64,000 nt of DNA from Chelatococcus sp. YT9 (GCF_018398315.1 NZ_JAHBRW010000001.1:2228001-2292000), one strand, 5' to 3'; shown: positions 1-9,181, counted from the stretch's first letter. Program-made: numbers and translations. The notes: generated from the sequence alone by a model not told the origin.

Positions 1-205
1 TGCCGAGCAGATAGACATGGCCGCCGGCATCCTGCGCGCTCTCGAACCATACCAGCAGAATGGCAATAACGAGCAGCGCTAAAGTGGCGAGCACATTGAT
101 GCCGGCCGCGACGAAGCGATTGCGTCCGTCAAGAAGCAGCATGAAGGCGCCGGCGACCAACGGGATGACGATCGGCGCGATGGTGAGATGCTCGAGCCAG
201 TTCAC
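1..205 (-). CDS. phaD: Mrp/Pha cation:proton antiporter subunit D (N-terminal 68 residues, cut by window edge)
   Basis: This is the 5' end of the gene downstream of phaC; the rest lies beyond base 1. Translation from a GTG at 203-205 gives VNWLEHLTIAPIVIPLVAGA followed by hydrophobic segments, the usual start of MrpD/PhaD, a NuoM/N-like membrane subunit of the multi-subunit Na+(K+)/H+ antiporter. The GTG overlaps the phaC stop in a GTGA arrangement, so translational coupling is likely. The identity rests on this N-terminus and on the phaAB-phaC-phaD order. The ion carried cannot be told from the sequence. Confidence 0.85.
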   Translation of the reverse strand, partial: MNWLEHLTIAPIVIPLVAGAFMLLLDGRNRFVAAGINVLATLALLVIAILLVWFESAQDAGGHVYLLG

Positions 206-546
206 TGGTCTACCTCGCGACCATCGACATGATCGTTGCCGGTCAGGCCTCGCGATGCCAGCAGCACGACGAGGAACAGCGCCGTCATCGCAAAGCTGAT
301 GACGATGGCAGTCAAGACCAGAGCCTGCGGCAGCGGGTCCGCATAGCGCGCGAGGTCGCCCGTGCCGGAGCTGCCGAGCACCGGCGGCGCGCCGGCGCGC
401 AGCCGTCCCATCGCGAAGATGAAGAGATTGACCGCATAGGACATGAGCGACAGGCCGATGATGACCTGGAACGTACGCGGACGCAGAAGGAGCCAGATGC
501 CTGAGCTGCAAAGCACGCCGATGGCGATGGCAATGACGAGTTCCAT
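202..546 (-). CDS. phaC: Mrp/Pha cation:proton antiporter subunit C
   Basis: A 114-residue NuoK-like membrane subunit of the Mrp antiporter, the family's usual length. Three hydrophobic segments are visible: residues about 3-22, 27-47 and 72-95. The motif GLSLMSYAVNLFIFAMGRL is typical of MrpC, as are the polar loop with several Pro and Gly and the DPLPQALVLTAIVISFA segment. It starts one base inside the phaAB stop (TGATG) and ends in a GTGA overlap with phaD, so all three genes are one transcription unit on the minus strand. Identification is secure from motifs and gene order. Confidence 0.93.
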   Translation of the reverse strand: MELVIAIAIGVLCSSGIWLLLRPRTFQVIIGLSLMSYAVNLFIFAMGRLRAGAPPVLGSSGTGDLARYADPLPQALVLTAIVISFAMTALFLVVLLASRGLTGNDHVDGREVDQ

Positions 547-3473
547 CAGCGGGCCTCCTCCACGGCTTCAGCCTCGGCTGCCTTGGCGGCGGCCATGGCG
601 CGGTAGACGCGGATGGACTGGTGGGCGAGGGCGATCAGAACCAGAACCGTGGCGCCCAGCACCAGCGAGAACACGCCGAAATCGAAGAAGAGCGCGCTTG
701 CCAGTGGCACGCGGCCGAGCACCGGCAAATCCGCATACTGGAAGGCCGACGTGAGGAAGGGGCGACCCAAGGCAAGCGCTGCGACGCCGGTCGCGGCGGC
801 AACCAGCAAGCCGGCGCCGATCCAGCGGACCGGCAGGATGCGCAGGCGAGCCTCCACCCACCGTGCGCCACCCGCCATGTACTGGAGGATGAAGGCGATG
901 GCAAAGGTGAGCCCCGCGACAAAGCCGCCGCCGGGTGCGTCGTGGCCGCGCATGAAGAGAAACACGGCCATCATCGCGACCACTGGAAACAGTAGCCGCA
1001 TGATGAGGCCGGGCACAATCATGTAATGCGCTGCGATGCCGGTTTTTGGAGCATCATAGCGGTCGGCATCAAACTGGTTCTGGAACCGCTTCTGTCTGGG
1101 GGCTTCCACCGAAATGCGGGCGGGGCGGAAGCGGCGCAGCAGCGCGAAGACTGTGATGGCGACGATGCCGAGCACGGTGATCTCGCCCAGGGTATCGAAG
1201 CCGCGGAAGTCGACGAGGATGACGTTCACGACATTGCGGCCGCCGCCCTCGGTATATGCACGCTCGAGGAAATTGTTGGAGATGCTGTTGAGCTGCGGCC
1301 GGGTCATCACCGCATAGGCAACCGCCGCCAGGCCCGCGCCGCCGACGATGGCGATGATGAGATCCCGCAAGCGCCGCAACCGCGCGGCAAAGCTGATGGG
1401 CCCGGCATCCTCCAAGCGCTGCGGCAGCCAGCGCAGGCCGAGCAGGAGCAGAACGGTGGTGACGATTTCCACTAGAAGTTGGGTGAGTGCGAGATCCGGC
1501 GCCGACAGCCAAGCGAAGGTGATGCAGGTTGCAAGCCCTGCGCCACCCATGATGATCACGGCAGCGAGGCGATGGTATTTGGCCTGATAGGCTGCACCGA
1601 GCGCGCATCCGCAGCCGACCATCCATAGCAGCACGAAGCTTGGATCCACCGAGAAGGGCCAGTCGACGTCAAGCGACAGCGAACCCCTGAACAGGGGCCA
1701 AAGTCCCGCCAGAATGGCCACCGCCAGCAACAGTCGCAGTTGGGGCTGCAGCCGCGTGGTGCCGACGATATCGGCGATGCCGCGCGCCCAGCGCCATGAC
1801 AGCATGACGATGGCGCGCTCGAAAATGCGCTTGCCTTTGAGCTCTCGCAGGAGCGGCGCACCTTCGATGTTGCCTGAGAGGTAATTCTTCAGCGTAAAAT
1901 AGGTGATCACACCACCGATCAGCGCCACGAAGCTCATGATCAGCGCGAGGGTGAAGCCGTGCCACACGGCCAGGCTGTAAGATGGCAGATTGGGGCCGAG
2001 CACGCCCTCGACGGCCGTGGCGAGGAAGCTGCCGACCGTCGGGCCGGGCAGGATGCCGATCAGCAGGCAGATCAGCACGAGCAAGGCAATAGGCACGAGC
2101 ATCCAGATCACGGGATCGTGGGGCTTGCGCGGCAGGTCTGTCGCGACCGGCCCGAAAAAGACCTGGTCGATCAGGCGTAGGGAATAGGCCACGCTGAACA
2201 TGCCGGCGAGTGTCGCCAGGTAGGGCAGGTTGTTGTCCAGCACGGAGTTTCCGTGGCTTTCGATGGTCTCGGTAAAGAACATCTCCTTCGAGATGAAGCC
2301 GTTGAGCAGCGGCACGCCGGCCATCGACGCCGCGGCTACCATGGCGAGCGTGGCTGTGATCGGCATCGCCCGGAACAGGCCGCCGAGCCGCCTGACATCG
2401 CGGGTGCCGGCCTCGTGGTCGATGATGCCCGCCGCCATGAAGAGCGAGGCCTTGAAGGTTGCGTGATTGATGATGTGGAAAACCGCCGCCACCATGCCGA
2501 GCGGGCTGCCGAGGCCGAGCAGGAGCGTGATGAGTCCGAGGTGACTGATGGTGGAATAGGCGAGAAGGCCCTTCAGGTCCTGCTGGAAGAGGGCGAGGAA
2601 GGCGCCGATCAGCAGCGTCAGCACACCCACCGAGGCGAATATCCAGAACCAGTATTCATGGTTGGACATGACCGGCCATAGCCGTGCCAGCAAAAAGACG
2701 CCGGCCTTCACCATGGTTGCCGAATGCAGATAGGCCGAGACGGGCGTGGGCGCGGCCATGGCCCGGGGCAACCAGAACTGGAAGGGGAACTGCGCGCTCT
2801 TCGTGAGGGCACCCATCGCTATCAGCAGCAGGGTCGGCAGGTAGAGCGCGTGGGAGACGATGCGATCGCCGGAGGCGAGCACGACGTCTAGATCATAGCT
2901 GCCGACGATATGTCCGATGATCAGCATGCCCCCGAGGAGGCACAGGCCGCCGGCTGCCGTGACCGTGAGCGCGACCCGCGCGCCGTCACGGGCATTCTGG
3001 TTATGATGCCAGTAGGCGATCAGCAGGAACGAGAAAAGGCTCGTCAGTTCCCAGAAAAAGACGAGTTGAATGAGATTGCCGGAGAGGACGACACCGGTCA
3101 TCGCGCCCATGAATGCGAGCAGGAACGAGAAAAACCGCGGTGCCGGATCTGCCGGCGACATGTAATAGCGTGCATAAAGCACGACGAGGAACCCGATGCC
3201 GAATATAAGGATGGAAAAGCACCAGGAAAATCCGTCCATACGGGCGATGAAGTTCAGTCCGTAATCCGGAAGCCACTCATATTCCGTGCGTACGACCTTT
3301 GCGTCTCGCACGGATGGCAAGAACAGAATGGTTATGACAAGATTCGTGAGCGATACCGTGCCGGCAAGCCAAGCTTCTGCGTTGCGTGCATTGGTCGGAA
3401 AAAAGGCCGCGATGACGCTTCCCACGAAGGGAAGGGCGATGAGAATGGTCAGATATAGCGCGGCATCCGACAT
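546..3473 (-). CDS. phaAB: Mrp/Pha antiporter fused subunits A and B
   Basis: A 975-residue polytopic membrane protein. The first two thirds are an ND5/NuoL-like proton-translocating core: WELTSLFSF around Glu142, LTKSAQFPF around Lys225 and MVKAGVF around Lys256 are the charged intramembrane residues expected in MrpA. The C-terminal part (about 800-960) is an MnhB-like domain with YMIVPGLIMRLLFP and GHDAPGGGFVAGL. The A-B fusion is known from alphaproteobacterial Pha systems such as that of Sinorhizobium meliloti. The complex exports monovalent cations in exchange for protons and usually serves alkali or salt tolerance. The gene is first in the operon and divergent from the small XRE gene. 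Confidence 0.95.
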   Translation of the reverse strand: MSDAALYLTILIALPFVGSVIAAFFPTNARNAEAWLAGTVSLTNLVITILFLPSVRDAKVVRTEYEWLPDYGLNFIARMDGFSWCFSILIFGIGFLVVLYARYYMSPADPAPRFFSFLLAFMGAMTGVVLSGNLIQLVFFWELTSLFSFLLIAYWHHNQNARDGARVALTVTAAGGLCLLGGMLIIGHIVGSYDLDVVLASGDRIVSHALYLPTLLLIAMGALTKSAQFPFQFWLPRAMAAPTPVSAYLHSATMVKAGVFLLARLWPVMSNHEYWFWIFASVGVLTLLIGAFLALFQQDLKGLLAYSTISHLGLITLLLGLGSPLGMVAAVFHIINHATFKASLFMAAGIIDHEAGTRDVRRLGGLFRAMPITATLAMVAAASMAGVPLLNGFISKEMFFTETIESHGNSVLDNNLPYLATLAGMFSVAYSLRLIDQVFFGPVATDLPRKPHDPVIWMLVPIALLVLICLLIGILPGPTVGSFLATAVEGVLGPNLPSYSLAVWHGFTLALIMSFVALIGGVITYFTLKNYLSGNIEGAPLLRELKGKRIFERAIVMLSWRWARGIADIVGTTRLQPQLRLLLAVAILAGLWPLFRGSLSLDVDWPFSVDPSFVLLWMVGCGCALGAAYQAKYHRLAAVIIMGGAGLATCITFAWLSAPDLALTQLLVEIVTTVLLLLGLRWLPQRLEDAGPISFAARLRRLRDLIIAIVGGAGLAAVAYAVMTRPQLNSISNNFLERAYTEGGGRNVVNVILVDFRGFDTLGEITVLGIVAITVFALLRRFRPARISVEAPRQKRFQNQFDADRYDAPKTGIAAHYMIVPGLIMRLLFPVVAMMAVFLFMRGHDAPGGGFVAGLTFAIAFILQYMAGGARWVEARLRILPVRWIGAGLLVAAATGVAALALGRPFLTSAFQYADLPVLGRVPLASALFFDFGVFSLVLGATVLVLIALAHQSIRVYRAMAAAKAAEAEAVEEAR

Positions 3474-3576
3474 GTGCGACGGCAGGACCTCTTGCGAAGT
3501 TGATCACAGGGTGGGGTGTTGCTCAAGTTCATACATTATGGTTGACTTCGGGTGGCAATTGCAATGGCCTAAGCCC

Positions 3577-3831
3577 ATGAATTTACGTCCCGAACAATGT
3601 CGCGCTGCTCGCGGGCTACTCGACTGGACACAAGATCAGCTCGCGACGGCCGCCGGTGTGTCCCGGAGCACAGTGCGCGACTTCGAATGCCACCGGCACG
3701 AGTTGCAGCGCACGACGGAGATGCTGGTCGTCAAGGCTCTGGAAGAGGCAGGCGTCCGCTTCCTGGCAGCGAACCGCGAAGGACCGGGCGTGCGGCTCAA
3801 GAAGCCGGCCGCTTCGGGAACGGCCCCCTGA
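3577..3831 (+). CDS. Small XRE-type helix-turn-helix regulator
   Basis: An 84-residue protein starting at the ATG at 3577. It opens with MNLRPEQCRAARGLLDWTQ and continues into QLATAAGVSRSTVRDFE, a standard Cro/C1 (XRE) helix-turn-helix. The C-terminus, EEAGVRFLAANREGPGVRLK, is the tail commonly found on tiny alphaproteobacterial XRE proteins. No sensor domain is present. The open frame extends upstream to 3286, but that part is antisense to phaAB and is probably not translated. The gene is divergent from the antiporter operon, so it may regulate it or itself; that is inference only. Confidence 0.8.
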   Translation: MNLRPEQCRAARGLLDWTQDQLATAAGVSRSTVRDFECHRHELQRTTEMLVVKALEEAGVRFLAANREGPGVRLKKPAASGTAP

Positions 3832-4012
3832 GCGTGCTTCACATCGCCATTCCGGGCGGGCCTATGGGCCCGAGCCCGAGACCATGAGCGCGGCGACAAC
3901 CAATAGAGTGCCGGCCACCCGACGTGTCTTCTTGTCAGATCCTGTGTTCATTGGCTCGGGTTTCTCGCTGACGCTAGGCCGGACACGACAGCCTGCGAGC
4001 TCTGGCCCGATC

Positions 4013-4690
4013 TTAGAACCGGCTCTCCAGCCCCATCTGCCAGAAGTCGGCTTCGAGCCGCGTCGCGTCACGGAAGGTGCCGGCCAGCTCAGCGAAGCGC
4101 GCCGGATCGACGGATGCCAGCCGCTGGTTCAGCCAGCGGCGTTCGCCTTCCGCGGCGTCCTGGAACTCATCGCTCGCGTACATCGCGATCCAGCTCGCAT
4201 AGGGATTGCCGTCACGCTTGAGAAAAGGCTGCGCGGTCAGCCAGGTCGCGATCTCCGCATAGCCGATCATGCACGGCACGAGCGCCACATGGAGATCGAG
4301 AAGGTCGCCCCGGTTCCCGGCATCGAGCACATAGCGGGTATAGGCCATGGTCGCCCGCGCCTCGGGCACCCGCATCAGATCCTCCTCGGATAGGCCCCAC
4401 TGCCGGCAATAGTCGACATGGAGGCCGAGCTCGACGTCGACGATCGCTTTCAGCATGTCGAGGCCTTGGCGGAGCTCGACGATCGTCCGGCTCTTGTACA
4501 CGGCAAGCCCCCAGGCCCGGGCGAAGTGAATGAGGAAGAGATAGTCCTGCTCCAGATAGTGCCGGAAGGCCGCTTGGGGCAGCGTGCCGGCGCCGAGCTG
4601 GCGCACGAAGTCATGCTGGCAATAGGCGCGCCAGTCGTCGGCGCAGGCAGCCTTCAACCGGTCGAATGGCGTGAGTGCGGAGGTGTTCAT
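4013..4690 (-). CDS. tenA: TenA-family aminopyrimidine aminohydrolase (thiaminase II)
   Basis: A 225-residue all-helical TenA/THI-4 protein. Members hydrolyse 4-amino-5-aminomethyl-2-methylpyrimidine to HMP, salvaging thiamin breakdown products in the cytosol. The active-site set is visible by comparison with Bacillus subtilis TenA: Asp49 in EQDYLFL, the nucleophile Cys140 in ALVPCMIGY, Tyr144, and Glu213 in LEADFWQMG near the C-terminus. Length matches the family. No other thiamin gene lies in the window and I see no TPP riboswitch in the 93 bases upstream. It lies downstream of the polyamine genes on the same strand with a hairpin between, so co-transcription is uncertain. Confidence 0.92.
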   Translation of the reverse strand: MNTSALTPFDRLKAACADDWRAYCQHDFVRQLGAGTLPQAAFRHYLEQDYLFLIHFARAWGLAVYKSRTIVELRQGLDMLKAIVDVELGLHVDYCRQWGLSEEDLMRVPEARATMAYTRYVLDAGNRGDLLDLHVALVPCMIGYAEIATWLTAQPFLKRDGNPYASWIAMYASDEFQDAAEGERRWLNQRLASVDPARFAELAGTFRDATRLEADFWQMGLESRF

Positions 4691-4731
4691 CGCGGTACCG
4701 GAGAGGCTTCGTGGGATGAAGGCGTGGTGTG

Positions 4732-4764
4732 ACCCGGCCGAATCCGGAATGGATGCGGCCGGGT
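4732..4764 (-). terminator. GC-rich hairpin between the polyamine genes and tenA
   Basis: ACCCGGCCG (4732-4740) pairs perfectly with CGGCCGGGT (4756-4764), and the loop holds a smaller ATCC/GGAT stem. It follows the carboxynorspermidine dehydrogenase stop on the minus strand by about 20 bases. No T-run follows it, so it may terminate weakly, attenuate, or simply stabilise the mRNA end. Confidence 0.4.
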
Positions 4765-4783
4765 TGAGGCGAGCACAGCGTTG

Positions 4784-6076
4784 TCAGCGACGGCCGGAGG
4801 CCACCCGCCTCGCCGCCACAGGCTCTTCCGCATCGTCCGAGAAGTCGAGCGCGCGGTCGCCGTCCTCGTCACGGATGCGCGTCGGCAGGCCCATGTGATT
4901 CAGGAGGTCGAGGAAGGGCCGTGGCGGCAGTTCCTCGACATTGGCCATGGTCTTCACGTCCCAGTCGCCGCGGGCGATCAGCATAGCGGCCGCGACCGGC
5001 GGCACGCCGGCGGTGTAGGAAATGCCCTGGCTTCCGACTTCCGCGTAAGCTTCTTCGTGATCAGCGACATTGTAGATGAAGACCTCCCGCTCGCGGCCGT
5101 CCTTCACCCCTTTCACGAGATCGCCGATGCAGGTCTTGCCGGTGTAGTCGGGCGCCAGCGATGACGGGTCCGGCAGCACGGCCTTGACTACTTTCAGGGG
5201 AACCACCTCAAGACCCTCCGCCGTCTTGATGGGCTGCTCAGACAAAAGGCCGAGGTTCTTCAGCACGGTGAAGACGGTGACATAGCGCTCGCCGAACCCC
5301 ATCCAGAAGCGGATATGCGGCACGTCGAGGTTTTTCGACAGCGAATGGATCTCGTCATGGCCGGTGAGGTAGGAGGTGCGTGTCCCGACCACCGGTAGAT
5401 CCCAGTCCTTGCGGACTTCGAACATTTTGTTGGAGGTCCACTGCCGGTTCTGCCACGACCAAACCTGGCCGGTGAACTCGCGGAAGTTGATCTCCGGATC
5501 GAAGTTCGTGGCGAAGTAACGGCCGTGCTCGCCAGCATTGATGTCGATGATGTCGATCGAATCCATGCGATCGAAATACTCGTCGCGGGCCAGCGCGGCA
5601 TAAGCATTGACGACGCCCGGGTCGAAGCCGGCGCCGAGCACGGCGGTGACGCCGGCTTTGGCGCAGGCCTCGCGGCGCTTCCACTCGTAGTTGCCATACC
5701 ACGGCGGCGTCTCGCAGATCTTCAGCGGGTCCTCGTGAATGGCGGTGTCGATATAAGCGGCGCCGGTCTCGATACAGGCCTGAAGCACCGACATGTTGAT
5801 GAAGGCCGAGCCCACGTTCAGCACGATCTGGCTCTTCGTCTTCGCGATGAGGGCCTTGGTGGCCTCGACGTCGAGCGCATCGAGCGCATGCGCTTCCAGA
5901 ACGCCCGGCCGCTTCATGGCCTTCTTCTCATGGACGGATTGCACGATGGCGGCACATTTCTCGACTGTGCGCGACGCGATATGGATGTCGCCCAGGACGT
6001 CATTGTGCTGGGCGCATTTATGCGCGACGACCTGAGCAACGCCGCCGGCGCCGATGATGAGGATGTTGCGTTTCAT
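4784..6076 (-). CDS. Carboxynorspermidine/carboxyspermidine dehydrogenase (LYS1/saccharopine dehydrogenase family)
   Basis: A 430-residue NAD(P)H-dependent reductase. It condenses aspartate semialdehyde with a diamine to give carboxynorspermidine or carboxyspermidine. The N-terminus, MKRNILIIGAGGVAQVVAHK, is the family's Rossmann GxGGVA motif. The internal FDPGVVNAYAA and DINAGEHGRYFATNF segments are typical. The start at 6076 is preferred over the in-frame codon at 6100 because it places the nucleotide-binding motif at the extreme N-terminus, as in homologues. Its partner decarboxylase lies just upstream on the same strand, 42 bases away. Whether the natural amine is putrescine or diaminopropane cannot be told. 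Confidence 0.9.
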   Translation of the reverse strand: MKRNILIIGAGGVAQVVAHKCAQHNDVLGDIHIASRTVEKCAAIVQSVHEKKAMKRPGVLEAHALDALDVEATKALIAKTKSQIVLNVGSAFINMSVLQACIETGAAYIDTAIHEDPLKICETPPWYGNYEWKRREACAKAGVTAVLGAGFDPGVVNAYAALARDEYFDRMDSIDIIDINAGEHGRYFATNFDPEINFREFTGQVWSWQNRQWTSNKMFEVRKDWDLPVVGTRTSYLTGHDEIHSLSKNLDVPHIRFWMGFGERYVTVFTVLKNLGLLSEQPIKTAEGLEVVPLKVVKAVLPDPSSLAPDYTGKTCIGDLVKGVKDGREREVFIYNVADHEEAYAEVGSQGISYTAGVPPVAAAMLIARGDWDVKTMANVEELPPRPFLDLLNHMGLPTRIRDEDGDRALDFSDDAEEPVAARRVASGRR

Positions 6077-6118
6077 TGCGGCTCGGTGCCTCCTAACCAC
6101 GAGTTCGGGATGATCGCC

Positions 6119-7216
6119 TCAGGAGAGGCTCGCTCTGTAGTCTTCAAACGAGAATTGCTTGACCAGGCGGATATCGCCGTTGAGTTCGCGCAGGGCGATG
6201 GACGGCATGCGGACGCCGTTGAACCAGTTTTTCTTCACCATGGTGTAACCGGCCGCGTCCTGGAGAGAGATCCGGTCACCCACCTTGAGCGGAGCCTCGA
6301 ACCGGTACTCACCGAAGATGTCGCCGGCGAGACATGACTTACCGCAGACCATATAGCTGTGAGGGCCGGTGTTCGGCTCCAGCTTGGCGCTTTGGCGGTA
6401 GATCAAGAGATCGAGCATATGCGCCTCGATCGAACTGTCGACGATAGCGAGATCCTTGCCGTTGTTGAGCGTGTCGAGCACCGTCACTTCGAGGGTCGTG
6501 CTTTTTGTGATCGCGGCCTCGCCTGGCTCCAGATAGACCTGCACGCCATAGCGCTCCGCAAAACTTTTCAGGCGCGCGGAGAAGGCCTCGATGGGGTAAC
6601 CCTCGCCGGTGAAGTGAATGCCACCGCCGAGGCTGACCCAGGAGATCCGCGCGAGGAGAGAGCCGAAGCGCTCCTCGATTGTCGCGAGCATGCGATCGAA
6701 CAAGGCGAAGTCGCCGTTCTCGCAGTTGTTGTGGATCATGAAGCCGGTGATGCGGTCCATGACGCCTTCGATGCGGGCGACATCCCATTCGCCGAGACGG
6801 CTGAACGGCCGGGCCGGGTCCGCGAGATCGAAGTCCGACGAGCTGACCTGCGGGTTGAGCCGCAAGCCGCGTTGCAGGCCGACGGCCCTGTCCGCGTAGC
6901 GGGTGAGCTGACTGACGGAATTGAAGATGATCTTGTCGGCGTGCGTGACGACCTCGTCGATCTCGTCGTCCCCAAAGGCCACGCTATAGGCGTGCGTTTC
7001 ACCGCCGAACGTCTCGCGGCCGAGGCGCACCTCATAGAGCGACGAGGACGTCGTGCCATCCATGTAGTCGCGCATGAGATCGAACACCGACCACGTCGCA
7101 AAGCACTTCAGGGCGAGCAGCGCCTTGGCCCCGGAACGCTCCCGTACCTCCTCGATAATGCGCAGGTTGCGCAGGAGCCTGGACTTGTCGATGAGATAGT
7201 ACGGTGTTTGAATCAT
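6119..7216 (-). CDS. nspC: Carboxynorspermidine/carboxyspermidine decarboxylase
   Basis: A 365-residue PLP-dependent decarboxylase of the alanine-racemase-fold group. It removes the carboxyl group to give norspermidine or spermidine. The PLP lysine is Lys37 in LLALKCFATWSVFDL, a near-diagnostic NspC sequence. Further family marks are SSSLYEVRLGRE, SLGGGIHFTGEGYP and the C-terminal CLAGDIFGEY loop. The start at 7216 gives MIQTPYYLIDKS, the normal family N-terminus; the open frame continues to 7303 but the extra residues look non-family. It is upstream of the dehydrogenase in what is probably a two-gene operon for S-adenosylmethionine-independent polyamine synthesis. Confidence 0.92.
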   Translation of the reverse strand: MIQTPYYLIDKSRLLRNLRIIEEVRERSGAKALLALKCFATWSVFDLMRDYMDGTTSSSLYEVRLGRETFGGETHAYSVAFGDDEIDEVVTHADKIIFNSVSQLTRYADRAVGLQRGLRLNPQVSSSDFDLADPARPFSRLGEWDVARIEGVMDRITGFMIHNNCENGDFALFDRMLATIEERFGSLLARISWVSLGGGIHFTGEGYPIEAFSARLKSFAERYGVQVYLEPGEAAITKSTTLEVTVLDTLNNGKDLAIVDSSIEAHMLDLLIYRQSAKLEPNTGPHSYMVCGKSCLAGDIFGEYRFEAPLKVGDRISLQDAAGYTMVKKNWFNGVRMPSIALRELNGDIRLVKQFSFEDYRASLS

Positions 7217-7467
7217 GATGGCTTGCGCGACGCTCTCTGCTGCGCAGCCAGCCCCGGGGGGTGGCGCGATAGCGCAGATGTGAATGACGATGGTTGTGGA
7301 CAAAAACCGGATGCGTGGCTGACAGGACGTTTGCGCAGGGGAGGAAGACCCGGCGCATGAACGAAGGTGTCTGCCCGAGCAACCAGCTCAACGGCGCATC
7401 GCGACGTCCATCCCCATACGGAACGGGCAAACGATGCTAACGCCGCATGACGAACAGGCGGCGTCGT

Positions 7468-7752
7468 TCAGGCCACGTATCGATTCGAAGCACACCGATG
7501 GGTTGGAGGCGGCATCGCGCCCAGCCGCCGGTTGGCCGTACCGGCCCCGGCATATGCGATCCTGCTGCGCCCTATCAGCCGATAAGGCCCTCTCAACGCG
7601 CCCATGACAGCGGCGGTATGGCGATGAGAATCCATCGCGCCAATGACCGGAGTGCGCCCCGCGGCGGCGTTCAAGCGAAGAAATTCTTCCGTTTGGGAGG
7701 CATTCAGCAAAACTGCGCCCATCCCCAATTGGAAGAGGGCGTCGTACGACAT
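7468..7752 (-). CDS. Small hypothetical protein upstream of nspC
   Basis: A possible 94-residue ORF starting with MSYDALFQLGMGAVLLNASQ. I do not recognise a domain in the remainder, which is rich in Ala, Gly and Arg, carries four His, and has no membrane segment. From memory only, the first 20 residues resemble the leader of some alphaproteobacterial S-adenosylmethionine decarboxylases, which would suit a polyamine neighbourhood. No catalytic part of such an enzyme follows. It could be a broken remnant, a conserved small protein, or not coding at all. The frame is also open upstream to 7830. Confidence 0.35.
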   Translation of the reverse strand: MSYDALFQLGMGAVLLNASQTEEFLRLNAAAGRTPVIGAMDSHRHTAAVMGALRGPYRLIGRSRIAYAGAGTANRRLGAMPPPTHRCASNRYVA

Positions 7753-7914
7753 GGCGTCCTCCCCAACCAGCAGATGTAACCCGCAAAGGGCGGGCGCGCC
7801 GCTTATAGCGGCTCGGTCAGGGAAATTCAACCGGTGTCACGGCCATTCAGGCTGCAATGGTTCCCAAGTCGCGGCCGGACAAGCCGCGGCCGGAGCAGCC
7901 CCCGTTGGGACGCC

Positions 7915-8409
7915 TCAGGCGCGGAGATGGCCGAGGCTGCGAGCTCCTGGGCGCGGCAGAGGGCTCTGCTCATGAGCCGCACTGAGGCACTGGCTGATTT
8001 CCTCAGCGCTTGTCGCGTGGCGCAGCTGGGCAAGCAGCTCAGGCTGGCGCAGCAGGCGGCACATCGGGGCGAGATTCTGAAGAAAGCCATCCTTGCAATG
8101 CGTCGGCCAGATGAAAGCGAAGACGACATCCACGAGTCCACCGTCCTGCGCACCGAAATCAACCGGCACCGCCAATCTGGCGAAGGCTGCGGCCGGCTTT
8201 ACGAGGTCATCCAGGTGAGCGTGGGGAATGGCGACGCCGTGGTTGATGGCTGTGGAACCGAGACGTTCGCGCGCGTTGAGCGCCGTCAGGAGCCGGTCCT
8301 TGGCCAAGCCCGTTCGCTGGCTGAGGGTGGCCGCAAGCGCATCGAGAGCCGCGGATTTGCCGCGGACATCCAACTCAAGCGCGATATCGTCCGTATTCAG
8401 GAAATCCAT
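7915..8409 (-). CDS. ptsN: PTS IIA-like protein of the nitrogen-regulatory (PtsN) type
   Basis: A 164-residue EIIA-Ntr/fructose-type domain. The phosphorylatable histidine is His63 in NHGVAIPHAHLDDL, and FAFIWPTHCKDGFLQNLAPM is the family's second conserved block. Such proteins accept phosphate from NPr and act mainly as regulators, for example of potassium transport or of kinases, rather than in sugar uptake. The start MDFLNTDDIALELDV at 8409 is chosen because GGAGG lies upstream, though at a long spacing; an in-frame ATG at 8430 overlaps that Shine-Dalgarno. No rpoN, hpf or hprK neighbour is present, so this is a stand-alone copy. Confidence 0.85.
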   Translation of the reverse strand: MDFLNTDDIALELDVRGKSAALDALAATLSQRTGLAKDRLLTALNARERLGSTAINHGVAIPHAHLDDLVKPAAAFARLAVPVDFGAQDGGLVDVVFAFIWPTHCKDGFLQNLAPMCRLLRQPELLAQLRHATSAEEISQCLSAAHEQSPLPRPGARSLGHLRA

Positions 8410-9102
8410 AATTTGCACCCGTTCCTCCATGGGTCGTGGAGGTGTTCACGGCCGCGTCGCGCCTATTGCGATGCCTGCAGCCGGTGTCAAAGTGAATCGC
8501 TCGCCGTTTCGGTGGACCAGCCCCAACACGACATGCCAAAGCCCGCGCTACGGCGCGCCACAATTGTCATGGCTGCAGGAGATATCCGATAGTCGCTGGC
8601 CGAAACGGTCATTGCCGGGACGTTCTGGCTCAAAATCATCGGGCTAGAAGATGATCCAGCAGCAAGCACAGATAACAACATCCTCTCCTCGGTTGAGCTC
8701 CGAAGGCAAAGGGCGTTCGTCAGTGGCAAGCTGCAAGACTCCGTGCGTTACCAGTTTCTAGTCACCCGGACGTCCTGGATCCGGTAGAAACTATGGGTTA
8801 CGCACCCGTTCCAATAGCCAGCGATGGGGGGATCAAACCTCCGAGAAATCGACATCACGATAACTAAGCATGGCGAGCGGAAAGTAACTCGCCCCCGGCG
8901 GAAGTCAAGCCGGCGGAGAAAAACGCCCTTTAACCGACCGTTAAGCAGTTAATTCTTTTGCGCTTTTTGGCTTTTCAGCGGTCTATTGATGTCGTGGCTT
9001 CCGTGCAACAAGCGGAAAAACCAAGCACAGGCTTGCGGCGCCGCCACCGATTCGACACAAATCCGCCGCGGTGCGACGTTGCGTCGCCATGATCGTGGAG
9101 AA
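8410..9102. other. Long non-coding stretch upstream of the paaF-like operon
   Basis: Nearly 700 bases with no ORF I can support. Short open frames exist (for example 8487-8729 on the minus strand) but show no family resemblance, and they look like shadow reading of GC-rich DNA. The right part (about 8930-9100) is richer in A and T than the coding regions and probably holds the promoter of the hydratase operon. I see no strong hairpin or tRNA. Confidence 0.5.
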
Positions 9103-9119
9103 ATTCCGCAGGATGGAAT
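9103..9119. promoter_or_regulatory. IclR-type operator, upstream copy
   Basis: ATTCCGCAGGATGGAAT, an interrupted palindrome with ATTCC/GGAAT arms. It differs at only one base from the copy at 9182-9198. IclR-family regulators often bind TTCCGC-type palindromes, and an IclR gene lies two genes downstream in the same operon. The assignment is by motif and context. Confidence 0.6.
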
Positions 9120-9181
9120 TAATTTCTGAAACTTGATCGTTTCTGGATGTGGCTGTAAGTACAGGTAAGGAAAAGCAAATT

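Noticed and set aside
3862-3951. 29-codon minus-strand ORF with a short hydrophobic end (TLLVVAALMV)
   Set aside because: It could be a tiny membrane peptide, but there is no convincing ribosome site, and the hydrophobic run is too short to support a call.
4691-4783. TPP riboswitch upstream of tenA
   Set aside because: The gap is only 93 bases, and I cannot find the conserved THI-box segments; it contains just the hairpin at 4732-4764.
8487-8729. 80-codon minus-strand ORF in the gap upstream of the paaF-like operon
   Set aside because: No family similarity, no ribosome site, and composition unlike its neighbours.
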